Counted from the first letter of the stretch, positions 52,263 through 61,926 are shown. The stretch: DNA of 64,000 bases from Acidovorax sp. NB1 (GCF_005405905.1 NZ_BJHU01000059.1:433-64432); one strand, 5' to 3'. The notes: generated by a model not told the origin, from the letters alone. Made by a program: numbers and translations.

Positions 52263-53381
52263 TCAGCCCCAGTTGCTGGACACGGCCACCAGCATGCCCG
52301 CCCCCACCAGCCCCGCTTGCCAGCGCAGGGCGGTGGACCAGGTGGGCACATGCTGCTCCACCCGCAGGTACAGCAGGCGCCCGGCGGCGAGGGACAACCC
52401 AAACGCCAGCAGCATGCCCAGCGCATTGGGCAGCGGCGACGCAGGCCACAGGTGGCTGACCACGCCGTTGACCAGCAAACACACGGCAAAGTGCACAAGG
52501 AAGACCGAGTAGGACATCTGCCCCACCCGCACCAGGGGGTCAAAACCGCCCCAGGCACGCACACGCTCGGACCGCAGCGCCGCCACCAGGCACAGTGCCG
52601 TGACCAGCGCCACCAGGATGCGGCCCCGGAAGTCCAGCGCCAGGGCCACCCCGCCCAGCAGCACGATGGCACTCAGCCACCCCGCCGGGTCGGCCGAGCG
52701 CACAGCCCAGAAGGCCAGCATGCCCAGGCCATAAGCACCCAAGAAATAAATCGCCCACATATCGAGCCCGGCCATGCGGTTGAACACCCACAGCGACGCG
52801 GCCACACCAGCCACGATGGTCACCCGGGCCAGCACCACCCTGTGCCGCCGGGCCCACGCGCCTGGCAAGGCCCGAACGCCCGCCCAGACCAGCACGCTCA
52901 ATGCAAACAGCTGGAAGTCGATGGCCACGTACCAGACCCCGGCCGACAGGGCGCCTTCACCCACGATGTCCTGCAGCAGCAGGGCGTTGGCCAGCAATTG
53001 CGACAGGGTGGGTTCATCAGGCACCGAAGGGTGTTGCATCCAGGGCCGCACCAGGGCGGCCACCACCACCGTCAGCAGCAGCGCCACCGCGTAGGGCACC
53101 ACCAGCCGCACGAATCGCTTGGCCACCACATGGCCCGCATGGTCGAACCGTGCCACGCCCTGGGGCGCCAGACTGGCAGCGGCCAGGTAGCCACCCAGCA
53201 CCAGAAACACCTGCACCGCCATGCGCCCGTAGTCATACAGCCAGGGCATCAGCGCCGGGGCCAGGGGCTGGGCGATGTCGGACATCGGGCCATAAAAGGC
53301 CAGGTGGTGCCAGACGATGGTGATGCACGCCATGCCCTTGACCATGTCGATCAGGGGCGTGCGGGATGGAGAAGACGACAT
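52263..53381 (-). CDS. acyltransferase family 3 (OafA/NodX-like) membrane protein
   Basis: 372 residues from the ATG at 53381. The protein has about ten membrane helices and the acyltransferase-3 features: the N-terminal PLIDMVKGMACITIVWHHLAF with its catalytic histidine, GRMAVQVFLVLGGYLAA, and a C-terminal SYSVFLVHFAVCLLVNG. Members transfer acetyl or succinyl groups to polysaccharides, lipids or peptides; the substrate is unknown. Some upstream in-frame codons exist, but the family N-terminus starts close to this ATG. Confidence 0.85.
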   Translation of the reverse strand: MSSSPSRTPLIDMVKGMACITIVWHHLAFYGPMSDIAQPLAPALMPWLYDYGRMAVQVFLVLGGYLAAASLAPQGVARFDHAGHVVAKRFVRLVVPYAVALLLTVVVAALVRPWMQHPSVPDEPTLSQLLANALLLQDIVGEGALSAGVWYVAIDFQLFALSVLVWAGVRALPGAWARRHRVVLARVTIVAGVAASLWVFNRMAGLDMWAIYFLGAYGLGMLAFWAVRSADPAGWLSAIVLLGGVALALDFRGRILVALVTALCLVAALRSERVRAWGGFDPLVRVGQMSYSVFLVHFAVCLLVNGVVSHLWPASPLPNALGMLLAFGLSLAAGRLLYLRVEQHVPTWSTALRWQAGLVGAGMLVAVSSNWG

Positions 53382-53562
53382 GGCTGCGCGGGGTCGGTAG
53401 ATGCGCTGGTGTGGGGGCAGAGCCTGGGCCAAGCCTGTGCCCCGGGGGCCGCACCAGCGGGCAAAAACCTCTATTGTCTCCTGTCGGCAGGGTTTGGGGG
53501 TGGCCGCCCTGCGCCGGTGGCGACACCCGCTTGTGCCTCACACGGCCACGCCCCTTCCGGGC

Positions 53563-54696
53563 TCAGTACCGCAGGCTGCCTTCCGCATCCACGATCGCCA
53601 GCTCCACATAGGTGGAGCCGTTGTGGCTCTTGGGCGAATACTTCACGCTGAAACGGCCAAAAGAAATTTCGCCCGCGTCTTCCATGGTCTTGGTGAACGA
53701 TTCGGTGGTCAGGTTGCGCCCGGTGCGCCGCAGGCCCTCCACCAGCAGCCGCGCGTGCACAAAACCTTCGAACTGCGACGCAGAAGGCTGCGCATTGGGC
53801 GACTTGGCGCGCAGCAGGTTCAGGTACTCGGCCACCACCGGGATGGTGGCGTTGCGCAGGGACGGCATGATCTGCGCGAGGATGATGCCGCGCGCCTTGT
53901 CCTTGAGTTCGCGGTTGATCACATCGAGGCTGGCGACCGAGAACCCATAGTAGGCAGGCCGCGCGGCCGTGGCCTGCACGGCCTTGATGTAGTGGGTAAA
54001 GGTGGTGCCCGCTGTGGCCACGATCACGGCCTGCGGCTGCGCCTTTTCGGTGGCAGCTGCTGCGGCCGCAAAGTCAGGCTGCTTGGGGTCTACCTTGATC
54101 TCGGCCACAAAGGGCAGCTTTTCGTCGTCCGACGCTTTCTTCAGCTCGGCCGCCAGGGTCTTGCCTAGGCCGTCCTCCTGATAAAAAACTGCCACCCGGC
54201 TGATGCCCTGCTGCTGCATCTGCGAGACGATCCTGCTCGCCTCGCTGGCATAGCCTGCGCGCACATGGAATACGTGGGGATTGAAGGTCTCGCGGAACAC
54301 CGAGGCGCCCGTGACCGGCCCGAAGAGCAGCGTGCGATGCTCCTTGATCAGCGGCAGGATGGCAGCCGTCTGCGCCGTGCCCGTGCTGTTGTAGACCATG
54401 AAGACCTTGTCGGCCTCCAGCAGCTGCCGGGTGTTCTCCACGGCTTTTTGCGGGTCAAAACCATCGTCCAGCGTGGTGTAGCGGATCATGCGGCCGTGCA
54501 CGCCGCCCTGCGCGTTCACAGCGTCGAACATGAGCCGCGAGCCCTCGCCGTACTGCGCCGTCTGCGGGCCCAGCGGCCCCGACAGCACCGCCGACGCGCC
54601 CAGGCGGATCTCATCGGCCGTCACACCCTCGTTGCGGGCATGGGCCCACCCCGCAGCGCACAACGCCGCCACCAGCACCACAAAAGAACGAACCAT
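53563..54696 (-). CDS. branched-chain amino acid-type ABC transporter substrate-binding protein
   Basis: 377 residues from the ATG at 54696, preceded by AAGGTGGG. Signal peptide at 1-20 (FVVLVAALCAAGWAHA), then a type I periplasmic binding fold: GVTADEIRLGASAVLSGPLGPQTAQYGEG, a sensor-like VFYQEDGLGKTLAAELK, and an FVHARLLVEGLRRTGR hinge. Such receptors bind amino acids, amides or aromatic acids. No LivHMGF genes are adjacent, so it is an orphan receptor. Confidence 0.87.
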   Translation of the reverse strand: MVRSFVVLVAALCAAGWAHARNEGVTADEIRLGASAVLSGPLGPQTAQYGEGSRLMFDAVNAQGGVHGRMIRYTTLDDGFDPQKAVENTRQLLEADKVFMVYNSTGTAQTAAILPLIKEHRTLLFGPVTGASVFRETFNPHVFHVRAGYASEASRIVSQMQQQGISRVAVFYQEDGLGKTLAAELKKASDDEKLPFVAEIKVDPKQPDFAAAAAATEKAQPQAVIVATAGTTFTHYIKAVQATAARPAYYGFSVASLDVINRELKDKARGIILAQIMPSLRNATIPVVAEYLNLLRAKSPNAQPSASQFEGFVHARLLVEGLRRTGRNLTTESFTKTMEDAGEISFGRFSVKYSPKSHNGSTYVELAIVDAEGSLRY

Positions 54697-54733
54697 TGCG
54701 CACCCACCTTGCAAAGAATGTGCTGAACCCGTC

Positions 54734-54755
54734 ACCAAAGCAGGCTTGCTTTGGT
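54734..54755. promoter_or_regulatory. 9-bp perfect hairpin upstream of the binding-protein gene
   Basis: ACCAAAGCA-GGCT-TGCTTTGGT followed by TATTTTT. On the plus strand it looks like an intrinsic terminator, but no plus-strand gene precedes it. On the minus strand it is 38 bases before the binding protein start and could be an operator or leader stem. Confidence 0.45.
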
Positions 54756-54834
54756 TATTTTTCATCACCATTATCTGCAGCCACCCAGGCTGGCTTATGG
54801 GGGTTTGCCCTTGCGTGAGGGAGCCAGAAACGGT

Positions 54835-54871
54835 TTCGCCCACCGTGCGCGTCAGGCGCCTGGTGGGCGAA
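54835..54871 (-). terminator. 10-bp hairpin after nitronate monooxygenase
   Basis: TTCGCCCACC and GGTGGGCGAA, perfect arms around a 17-base loop, 78 bases past the stop of the nitronate monooxygenase gene. It lacks a T run, so it may stabilise the 3' end more than terminate. Confidence 0.4.
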
Positions 54872-54948
54872 GCGGATGTCTTTCGGGCCGCCGTCGCGCC
54901 ATGCAACTGGCATGGGTGGTGGCTGGAAAACAAGGAATCAGCGCAGCA

Positions 54949-55902
54949 TCACAGCTTGAGGCGCGCGCGCGCTGCTTCGTACTCACGGCGCAGCTTGGCC
55001 ACCATCTCGGCCGTGCTGGTCACTGCATTGATGGCGCCGATGCCCTGGCCGCAGCCCCAGATGTCCTTCCAGGCCTTCTTGGCGTCGCCGCCAAAGTTCA
55101 TCTTGCTCGGGTCGGACTCGGGCAGGTTGTCCGGATCCATGCCCGCCGCACGGATCGATGGGGCCAGGTAGTTGCCGTGCACGCCGGTGAACAGGTTGCT
55201 GTAAACGATGTCGTCCGAGCTGCCTTCAACGATGGCCTGCTTGTACGCATCGCTGGCGCGCGCTTCGTGCGTGGCGATGAAGGCCGAGCCGATGTAGCCG
55301 AAGTCTGCGCCCATGGCCTGCGCCGCCAGCACGGCGTCGCCGCTGGCGATGGAGCCGCTCAGGGCCACGGGGCCGTCAAACCACTGGCGGATTTCCTGGA
55401 TCAGCGCGAACGGGCTCTTCACGCCCGCATGGCCGCCCGCACCTGCGGCCACGGCGATCAGGCCGTCGGCGCCTTTTTCAATCGCCTTGCGCGCGAACTT
55501 GTTGTTGATGATGTCGTGCAGCACCACGCCGCCCCAGGCGTGCACGGCCTGATTCACATCTTCGCGCGCACCCAACGACGTGATGATGATCGGCACCTTG
55601 TACTTGGCGCAGACCTGCATGTCGTGCTCCAGCCGGTCGTTGCTCTTGTGCACGATTTGGTTGATGGCAAACGGCGCGGCGGGCTTGTCGGGGTTGGCCT
55701 TGTTGTAGGCCGCCAGGGTCTCGGTGATCTCGGCCAGCCATTCGTCGAGCAGCTCGGCAGGGCGGGCGTTGAGCGCGGGCATCGAGCCCACCACACCGGC
55801 CTTGCACTGCTCGATCACGAGCTTGGGGTTGCTGATGATGAACAGCGGCGAGCCGATGACGGGCAGCGACAGGTTGTGCAGCACGGGAGGCAGTTTGGAC
55901 AT
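54949..55902 (-). CDS. nitronate monooxygenase
   Basis: 317 residues, FMN-binding TIM barrel of the 2-nitropropane dioxygenase family. LPVIGSPLFIISNPKLV at the N-terminus, GVVGSMPALNAR, the AVAAGAGGHAG phosphate region with the catalytic-site histidine (about 153-163), and VALSGSIASGDAVLAAQAMGADFGYIGSAF. Oxidises nitronates formed from nitroalkanes or propionate-3-nitronate. A strand-mate of the acyl-CoA dehydrogenase genes, but separated from them by a dispersed repeat. Confidence 0.9.
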   Translation of the reverse strand: MSKLPPVLHNLSLPVIGSPLFIISNPKLVIEQCKAGVVGSMPALNARPAELLDEWLAEITETLAAYNKANPDKPAAPFAINQIVHKSNDRLEHDMQVCAKYKVPIIITSLGAREDVNQAVHAWGGVVLHDIINNKFARKAIEKGADGLIAVAAGAGGHAGVKSPFALIQEIRQWFDGPVALSGSIASGDAVLAAQAMGADFGYIGSAFIATHEARASDAYKQAIVEGSSDDIVYSNLFTGVHGNYLAPSIRAAGMDPDNLPESDPSKMNFGGDAKKAWKDIWGCGQGIGAINAVTSTAEMVAKLRREYEAARARLKL

Positions 55903-55932
55903 GGCAACAACTTCCAGAACAAAAGATTAGGA

Positions 55933-55990
55933 TGAAATTGGCTGCTACCGCCTGATGGTCATGCGCTAGCAGCTATGATTTTTATAGCAC
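55933..55990 (+). repeat. copy of the TAGCAGCTAT dispersed repeat (best preserved)
   Basis: Reads GAAATTGGCTGCTACCGC, CTGATGGTCATGC, GCTAGCAGCTATGATTTTTA and TAGCA. It sits between nitronate monooxygenase and the acyl-CoA dehydrogenase gene, directly upstream of the former. Confidence 0.75.
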
Positions 55991-56036
55991 TCCTGCACTG
56001 CAGGAATGCGTCTCCTCACAGCTCGCTCACCGCGCC

Positions 56037-57827
56037 TCAGAAGGCGTCGAGTGCCAGCTCGGTCACACTGGCCGCGCCGTCCACAATGCTGTCGCGCAGG
56101 CCGGGGGCCTTCACCAGGATGTGGTCGGCGTAGAACTGCGCCGTGGTGATTTTTGCGCGCATGAAGGCTTGGTCCTGTCCCTTGTGCAACAGGTCCTGCG
56201 CCACCAGCAGGCTGCGCGCCAGCTGCCAGCCCGCCACCACGTTGCCCGCGAGCATCAGGTAGGGCACGCTGCCCGCGAACACGGCATTGGGCTGGGCCTT
56301 GGTGCCGCCGGCCACGAAGTCGATCACGTCGAGCAGCGCCTCGCGCGCCGCCGTCAGGCGCTTGGCCACGGCCAGGGCTGCGGGCGTGCCGCTGGCCAGC
56401 AGGTCTGCTTCGGTCTTCTCGATCTGCGCAGCGATGCCCTTGGCCACCTGGCCGCCGTCACGCGCCGTCTTGCGGCCCACGAGGTCGTTGGCCTGGATGG
56501 CGGTGGTGCCTTCGTAGATGGTCAGGATCTTGGCGTCGCGGTAGTACTGCGCGGCGCCCGTCTCTTCGATGAAGCCCATGCCGCCATGCACCTGCACGCC
56601 CAGGCTGGTGACTTCCTGGCTCATCTCGGTGCTGTAGCCCTTGACCAGCGGCACCATGAATTCGTAGAAGGCCTGGTTCTGCTTGCGCGTGTCGGCATCA
56701 GGGTGGTGGTGCGCGGCGTCGAACGCGGCGGCAGCCACGGTGGCCATGGCGCGGCAGCCTTCGGTGTAGCCGCGCATGGTCATGAGCATGCGCTTCACAT
56801 CCGGGTGGTGAATGATGGGCGCGCTGGCCGCAATGCTGCCGTCCACGGGGCGGCTTTGCACGCGGTCTTTGGCGTACTGCACGGCCTTCTGGTAGGCGCG
56901 CTCGGCAATCGCGATGCCCTGCATGCCCACGGCGTAGCGCGCGGCGTTCATCATGATGAACATGTATTCAAGGCCACGGTTTTCCTCGCCCACCAGGTAG
57001 CCCACGGCACCGCCGTGGTCGCCAAACTGGAGCACGGCCGTGGGCGATGCCTTGATGCCCAGCTTGTGTTCGATGCTCACGCAGTGCGCGTCGTTGCGCG
57101 CGCCTAGCGTGCCATCCTTGTTGACCAGGAACTTGGGCACCACAAACAGGCTGATGCCCTTCACGCCTTCGGGTGCGCCCGCCACGCGGGCCAGCACCAG
57201 GTGCACGATGTTGGCGGCCATGTCGTGCTCGCCGTAGGTGATGAAAATCTTGGTGCCAAAGACCTTGTAGCTGCCGTCGGGCTGCGGTTCGGCGCGCGTG
57301 CGCACCAGGGCCAGGTCGGAGCCCGCCTGGGGTTCGGTCAGGTTCATGGTGCCGGTCCACTCGCCGGTCACCAGCTTTTCGAGGTAGGTGGCCTTGAGCT
57401 CGTCGCTGCCCGCCGTGAGCAGCGCCTCGATGGCACCGTCGGTGAGCAGCGGGCACAGCGCAAAGCTCATGTTGGCGCTGTTGGTCATCTCGATGCAGGC
57501 CGCACCGATTGTCTTGGGCAGGCCCTGGCCGCCGAAGTCGGCCGGGTGCTGCAGGCCTTGCCAGCCGCCTTCGCCGTACTGGCGGAACGCATCCTTGAAG
57601 CCGGGCGTGGTGGTGACCACGCCGTCTTTCCAGCTCGACGGGTTCTTGTCGCCTTCCCAGTTGAGCGGTGACAGCACCCCTTCATTGAACTTGGCACACT
57701 CTTCCAGCACGGCGGCGGCCGTGTCGAGGCCCGCGTCTTCAAAGCCGGGGATCTGCGCAATCTGTTCGATGTTGGCCAGGTGCTCGATGCCGAACAGCAT
57801 GTCCTTGACGGGGGCGGTGTAGCTCAT
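56037..57827 (-). CDS. acyl-CoA dehydrogenase with C-terminal extension (DmdC-like)
   Basis: 596 residues, longer than the 380-residue classical enzymes because of the C-terminal acetyl-CoA dehydrogenase-like domain. Order: an N-terminal extension (YTAPVKDMLFGIEHLANIEQI), the dehydrogenase core with MNLTEPQAGSDLALVRTRA and FVVPKFLVNKDG, MGFIEETGAAQYYRDAKILTIYEGTTAIQANDLVGRK-type FAD and catalytic region, and the final domain. Members act on straight-chain or methylthio-acyl-CoAs; the substrate is unknown. Electrons should go to the ETF encoded just upstream on the same strand (84-base gap with terminator). Confidence 0.88.
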   Translation of the reverse strand: MSYTAPVKDMLFGIEHLANIEQIAQIPGFEDAGLDTAAAVLEECAKFNEGVLSPLNWEGDKNPSSWKDGVVTTTPGFKDAFRQYGEGGWQGLQHPADFGGQGLPKTIGAACIEMTNSANMSFALCPLLTDGAIEALLTAGSDELKATYLEKLVTGEWTGTMNLTEPQAGSDLALVRTRAEPQPDGSYKVFGTKIFITYGEHDMAANIVHLVLARVAGAPEGVKGISLFVVPKFLVNKDGTLGARNDAHCVSIEHKLGIKASPTAVLQFGDHGGAVGYLVGEENRGLEYMFIMMNAARYAVGMQGIAIAERAYQKAVQYAKDRVQSRPVDGSIAASAPIIHHPDVKRMLMTMRGYTEGCRAMATVAAAAFDAAHHHPDADTRKQNQAFYEFMVPLVKGYSTEMSQEVTSLGVQVHGGMGFIEETGAAQYYRDAKILTIYEGTTAIQANDLVGRKTARDGGQVAKGIAAQIEKTEADLLASGTPAALAVAKRLTAAREALLDVIDFVAGGTKAQPNAVFAGSVPYLMLAGNVVAGWQLARSLLVAQDLLHKGQDQAFMRAKITTAQFYADHILVKAPGLRDSIVDGAASVTELALDAF

Positions 57828-57857
57828 TGAAGTCTCCGAGAAAGCAAAAATCGTCAA

Positions 57858-57887
57858 AAAAAAGGCATCGCAAGCGATGCCTTTTGT
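57858..57887 (-). terminator. intrinsic terminator after etfA
   Basis: On the minus strand: AAAAGGCATCGC, TT, GCGATGCCTTTTTTTT. A strong stem with a run of eight T, between etfA and the acyl-CoA dehydrogenase gene, indicating the dehydrogenase has its own promoter or relies on readthrough. Confidence 0.85.
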
Positions 57888-57910
57888 GGCGGCTGGTGGG
57901 CCAGAGCGCC

Positions 57911-58843
57911 TTACAGCGCCTTCACCAGTTCCGGCACGGCCGTGAACAGGTCGGCTTCCAGGCCGTAGTCGGCCACGCTGAAGATCGGGGCTTCGGGGTC
58001 CTTGTTGATCGCCACGATCACCTTGGAGTCCTTCATGCCAGCCAGATGCTGGATGGCGCCCGAGATACCGGCCGCGATGTACAGCTGCGGTGCCACGATC
58101 TTGCCGGTCTGGCCCACTTGCAGGTCGTTCGGCGCGTAGCCCGCGTCCACTGCGGCACGCGATGCGCCGATGGCTGCGCCCAGCTTGTCGGCCAGGGGGG
58201 TGATGACTTCGTCGAACTTTTCCTTGCTGCCCAGCGCACGGCCACCGGAGACGATGATCTTGGCGGCGGTGAGTTCGGGGCGGTCGCTCTTGGCGATCTC
58301 GCTGCCCACGTAGCTGCTCTTGCCAGCATCGGCAGCGGCAGCAGCGGTTTCAACGGCGGCGCTGCCACCGGTGGCGGCTGCGGCGTCAAAGCCCGTGGTG
58401 CGCACGGTAATGACCTTCACAGCGTCAGCGCTTTGCACGGTGGCGATGGCGTTGCCCGCGTAGATGGGTCGCTCGAAGGTGTCGGCGCTCACCACCTTGG
58501 TGATGTCGCTGATCTGGGCCACGTCCAGTTTGGCGGCCACGCGGGGGGCAATGTTCTTGCCGCTGGCGGTGGCGGGGAACAGGATGTGGCTGTAGTTGCT
58601 GGCAATACTCAGCACTTGGGCAGCCACGTTTTCGGCCAGGCCGTGGGCCAGGCCCGCAGCGTCCGCGTGGATGACCTTGCTCACACCAGCGATCTGGCCA
58701 GCAGCGGCGGCGGCAGCGCCTGCGTTGTGGCCAGCCACCAGCACATGCACGTCGCCACCGCAGGCCACAGCGGCCGTGACGGTGTTCAGGGTCGCGCCCT
58801 TGATGGACGCGTTGTCGTGTTCAGCAATAACGAGTACCGACAT
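57911..58843 (-). CDS. etfA: electron transfer flavoprotein alpha subunit
   Basis: 310 residues. N-terminal domain with [20 protein letters not shown], then the FAD-binding C-terminal domain: [17 protein letters not shown], the [27 protein letters not shown] signature and [22 protein letters not shown]. With EtfB it carries electrons from acyl-CoA dehydrogenases to ETF:quinone oxidoreductase. The start codon directly abuts the etfB stop, so the two are co-translated. Confidence 0.96.
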   Translation of the reverse strand: MSVLVIAEHDNASIKGATLNTVTAAVACGGDVHVLVAGHNAGAAAAAAGQIAGVSKVIHADAAGLAHGLAENVAAQVLSIASNYSHILFPATASGKNIAPRVAAKLDVAQISDITKVVSADTFERPIYAGNAIATVQSADAVKVITVRTTGFDAAAATGGSAAVETAAAAADAGKSSYVGSEIAKSDRPELTAAKIIVSGGRALGSKEKFDEVITPLADKLGAAIGASRAAVDAGYAPNDLQVGQTGKIVAPQLYIAAGISGAIQHLAGMKDSKVIVAINKDPEAPIFSVADYGLEADLFTAVPELVKAL

Positions 58844-59593
58844 TTAGATCACCTTCGCTTCGTTCTTGAGTTTCTCGACCAGGGCGGCCACGTCGGCCAC
58901 CTTCACGCCCGCGCCGCGCTTGGCGGGTTCGTTCACGGACAAGGTCTTCAGACGGGGTGTCACATCGACGCCGAGGTCTTCAGGCTTGACGGTGTCCAGC
59001 TGCTTCTTCTTGGCCTTCATGATGTTGGGCAAGGTGACGTAGCGGGGCTCGTTCAGGCGCAGGTCGGTGGTGATGACGGCGGGCAGCGACAGGGCCAGGG
59101 TTTCCAGGCCGCCGTCGATTTCACGGGTCACGTTGACCTTGTCGGCAGCCAGGTCCACCTTGCTGGCGTTGGTGGCCTGGGGCAGGTCAGCCAGGGCGGC
59201 CAGCATCTGGCCGGTCTGGTTGGCGTCGTCGTCAATGGCCTGCTTGCCCAGGATCACGAGCTGGGGCTGTTCCTTGTCCACCAGGGCCTTCAAGAGCTTG
59301 GCCACGGCCAGGGGCTGCAGTTCGACGTCGGTCTCGACCAGGATGGCGCGGTCGGCGCCAATGGCCATGGCGGTGCGCAGGGTTTCCTGGCATTGGGCGA
59401 CGCCGCAGGAGACTGCGATGACTTCGGTCACCAGGCCTTTTTCTTTCAGGCGCACGGCCTCTTCGACGGCGATTTCGTCAAAGGGGTTCATGCTCATCTT
59501 CACGTTGGCGATGTCCACACCCGTGTTGTCCGACTTTACGCGGACCTTCACGTTGTAGTCCACCACGCGCTTGACAGGGACCAAGACCTTCAT
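58844..59593 (-). CDS. etfB: electron transfer flavoprotein beta subunit
   Basis: 249 residues. [21 protein letters not shown] at the N-terminus, the AMP-binding region with [20 protein letters not shown], and the C-terminal recognition loop region [15 protein letters not shown]. Upstream gene of the etfBA pair. A GTTTACGTAAAC palindrome lies 34 bases before the start. Confidence 0.96.
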   Translation of the reverse strand: MKVLVPVKRVVDYNVKVRVKSDNTGVDIANVKMSMNPFDEIAVEEAVRLKEKGLVTEVIAVSCGVAQCQETLRTAMAIGADRAILVETDVELQPLAVAKLLKALVDKEQPQLVILGKQAIDDDANQTGQMLAALADLPQATNASKVDLAADKVNVTREIDGGLETLALSLPAVITTDLRLNEPRYVTLPNIMKAKKKQLDTVKPEDLGVDVTPRLKTLSVNEPAKRGAGVKVADVAALVEKLKNEAKVI

Positions 59594-59623
59594 TGCTGCG
59601 GCTCCTAGAGAGTTGGTTGAATT

Positions 59624-59638
59624 GACGTTTACGTAAAC
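59624..59638. promoter_or_regulatory. palindromic operator candidate upstream of etfBA
   Basis: GTTTACGTAAAC at 59627-59638, a perfect 12-bp palindrome; the minus strand reads GTTTACGTAAACGTCAA. This resembles, from memory, the sites of LiuR (MerR-family) that control branched-chain amino acid and fatty acid degradation in proteobacteria. It lies 34-45 bases before etfB. Confidence 0.55.
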
Positions 59639-59809
59639 TGGAACATTCTATGCCGCACTGCAACGAAAGTGCTACAGGACAGGGACAGAGACTTCACGAT
59701 CAGAAAAAAGAACGATCGTGCTTTTTGTCGATTATAGGCGAGTGCGCCGGGCGGCTGTCCAGTGTTTGTTGTCGCCTGCGGTACCTTGCACCGGGACCAC
59801 AGGCAAACC

Positions 59810-61123
59810 TCACTTCGCAGGAGCCGATGCGGGAGGCGACATCGCCGCCGCCAACCCTCCATCGACCTGCACATGCATGACCCGCTGGGGGTACGGGATT
59901 TCGATCTGGTGGGCGCGCAAGGCGCTCAGGATGGCGCGGTTGATCTCCGAGCGCAGGCCCAGAGCGCCATTCTCGGGGTCCGCAATCCAGAAGCCCACGG
60001 TGAACTCCAGCCCGTCGGCGCCAAACGCCGACAAGGCCACACTGGGCGCGGGATCGCGCAGCACCCGGCTGCTGGCCAGGGCCGCCTCGCCCAGCAGGCG
60101 GGTGACCAGGTCCACATCGCTTTCATATGCCACGCTCACCACGGTGGAAAGCCACACGCGGGGGTCGGCCAGCGAGAGGTTCTCCACCCGCTGGGTGATC
60201 AGCATCTCGTTGGGTACGATGGATTCGCGGCCCGTGGACGAGCGCACCACGGTGTAGCGGGCATTGATGTTGGTGATGCGGCCTTCGAAGTTGTCCACGC
60301 GCACGTTGTCTCCAATGCGCATGCTGCGCTCGGCCAAGATGACAAAGCCGCTCACATAGTTGGAGGCAAGCTTCTGCAGGCCAAAACCAATGCCCACACC
60401 CACAGCACCGCCCAGCACGGACAGCGCCGTCAGGTCGATGCCCACGGCTGACAAGGCCATCATCAGCCCGACAAACACCAGCAGCGCCCGCAAGGCATTG
60501 CTCACAGCCTTGCGCAGCGACAACTCGGCCCCGGTGGCCGAACGCAGCAGGCGCGACTCGATGGCGGCGGAAATCCACAAGGCAATGAGCAGCACGGCGC
60601 CCGCCGTCACGGCCCCTTCGATCATGGTGCGCACCGACAGCGTGGCGCCCCCCACCTTCCAGTGGATCTGGTCCAGCTCCTCCAGCACCAGCGGCAGGAG
60701 CCCCGTGACCCAGAGCACCATGCCCAGCCACGCCAGCCAGGAAATCGACCGCTCGATGGGCCGCACCCAGGCGGCATCGGGATACGCCACCTGCAGCACC
60801 TTCACGCCGATCCGTATCACCACCAGCGCCACCAGCACCGGGATCGCCACCTTGAAGGCTGCCAGCGGCACCCAGTGGTGCAGCACGGTGCGCGCCACAT
60901 AGGCCAGGCCCAGCAGCAGCAGCGGGAACAGCGCTCCATCCACGATCCGAACGCCAAACAGGATGGAGCGCGGGTCGCCCCGTTGCAGCCCCCGCTGCAG
61001 CAGCGCCACCAGCGCCCAGGCCAGCGCCACGCAGCCCGCCAGGGCCGCCAGCTCCACCAGCACCGTCGGGCTCAAAAAGGCCTGCGCCCACAGGCCCACA
61101 TCGTCCAGCATCGGTTTGTCCAT
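59810..61123 (-). CDS. MscS-family mechanosensitive ion channel
   Basis: 437 residues. Five or more N-terminal membrane helices (about 15-230) lead to the pore helix ALSVLGGAVGVGIGFGLQKLASNYVSGFVIL and the beta domain with ERSMRIGDNVRVDNFEGRITNINARYTVVRSSTGRESIVPN. The C-terminal alpha/beta domain ends EIPYPQRVMHVQ. MscS-like channels open on membrane tension and release solutes on hypo-osmotic shock. Single-gene unit; the C-terminal PP-rich tail is short. Confidence 0.9.
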   Translation of the reverse strand: MDKPMLDDVGLWAQAFLSPTVLVELAALAGCVALAWALVALLQRGLQRGDPRSILFGVRIVDGALFPLLLLGLAYVARTVLHHWVPLAAFKVAIPVLVALVVIRIGVKVLQVAYPDAAWVRPIERSISWLAWLGMVLWVTGLLPLVLEELDQIHWKVGGATLSVRTMIEGAVTAGAVLLIALWISAAIESRLLRSATGAELSLRKAVSNALRALLVFVGLMMALSAVGIDLTALSVLGGAVGVGIGFGLQKLASNYVSGFVILAERSMRIGDNVRVDNFEGRITNINARYTVVRSSTGRESIVPNEMLITQRVENLSLADPRVWLSTVVSVAYESDVDLVTRLLGEAALASSRVLRDPAPSVALSAFGADGLEFTVGFWIADPENGALGLRSEINRAILSALRAHQIEIPYPQRVMHVQVDGGLAAAMSPPASAPAK

Positions 61124-61134
61124 CGCCCCGGCCC

Positions 61135-61926
61135 TCAGCGCTTCCAGCCGGGCTGGCGTTTTTCGGCAAAGGCGCGTGCGCCTTCCTGCGCGGCCTCATC
61201 CATCATGTTGGTGGCCATGGCCTGGCCTGCCAGCTGGTAGGCGGCATCGATGCCCAGCTCGCGCTGCTGGTACACCAGCGCCTTGCCCATGGCCACGGCC
61301 ACGCGCGGCTTTTGCAGGATGGACAGCACCAGCTTTTCAACCTCGGCATCCAGCGCATCGGCGGGCACCACCCGGTTCACCAGCCCCTGCGCCAGCGCCG
61401 TGGGGGCGTCGATGAAGTCACCCGTCAGCAGCATCTCCATCGCCCGCTTGGCAGGCACGTTGCGCACCAACGGCACGCTGGGCGTGGCGCAGAACAGGCC
61501 GTAGTGGATGCCGCTGGTGGCAAAGCTGGCCGCGTCGGCCGCCACGGCCAAGTCGCACTGCGCCACCAGCTGGCACCCTGCCGCCGTGGCCATGCCCTGC
61601 ACACGCGCGATCACGGGCACGCTGAGCTTGTGGATGGTCAGCATCATGCGGCTGCACTGGGCAAACAGCTTTTGGTAGTACGCCAGATCGGGATGGGCCG
61701 CCATGTCCTTGAGGTTGTGGCCCGCACAAAACGCCTTGCCCGCAGCCGCCAGCACCACCACCCGCACCGATTCGTCACGCCCCGCCCCGTCCAGCGCCTG
61801 CTGCAGCGCCGCGAGCATCTCGCTGCCCAGCGCGTTGAAGCGGGTGGGGTCGTTCAGGGTCAGGGTGACCACGCCACGGGCGTCGCGGGTGGTCTGCAGC
61901 ACATCATCAAAATTCGTTGTCGTCAT
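61135..61926 (-). CDS. enoyl-CoA hydratase/isomerase family protein
   Basis: 263 residues, crotonase fold. GVVTLTLNDPTRFNALGSEMLAAL near the N-terminus, the oxyanion-hole AGKAFCAGHNLKDMAAHPD (about 64-83) and VARVQGMATAAGCQLVAQCDLAVAAD (about 100-125) with the second glycine. The expected catalytic glutamate positions differ from E. coli FadB (Gln at GCQLV, not Glu), so it may be an isomerase or another crotonase. Located after the MscS gene start on the same strand (11-base gap). Confidence 0.85.
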   Translation of the reverse strand: MTTTNFDDVLQTTRDARGVVTLTLNDPTRFNALGSEMLAALQQALDGAGRDESVRVVVLAAAGKAFCAGHNLKDMAAHPDLAYYQKLFAQCSRMMLTIHKLSVPVIARVQGMATAAGCQLVAQCDLAVAADAASFATSGIHYGLFCATPSVPLVRNVPAKRAMEMLLTGDFIDAPTALAQGLVNRVVPADALDAEVEKLVLSILQKPRVAVAMGKALVYQQRELGIDAAYQLAGQAMATNMMDEAAQEGARAFAEKRQPGWKR

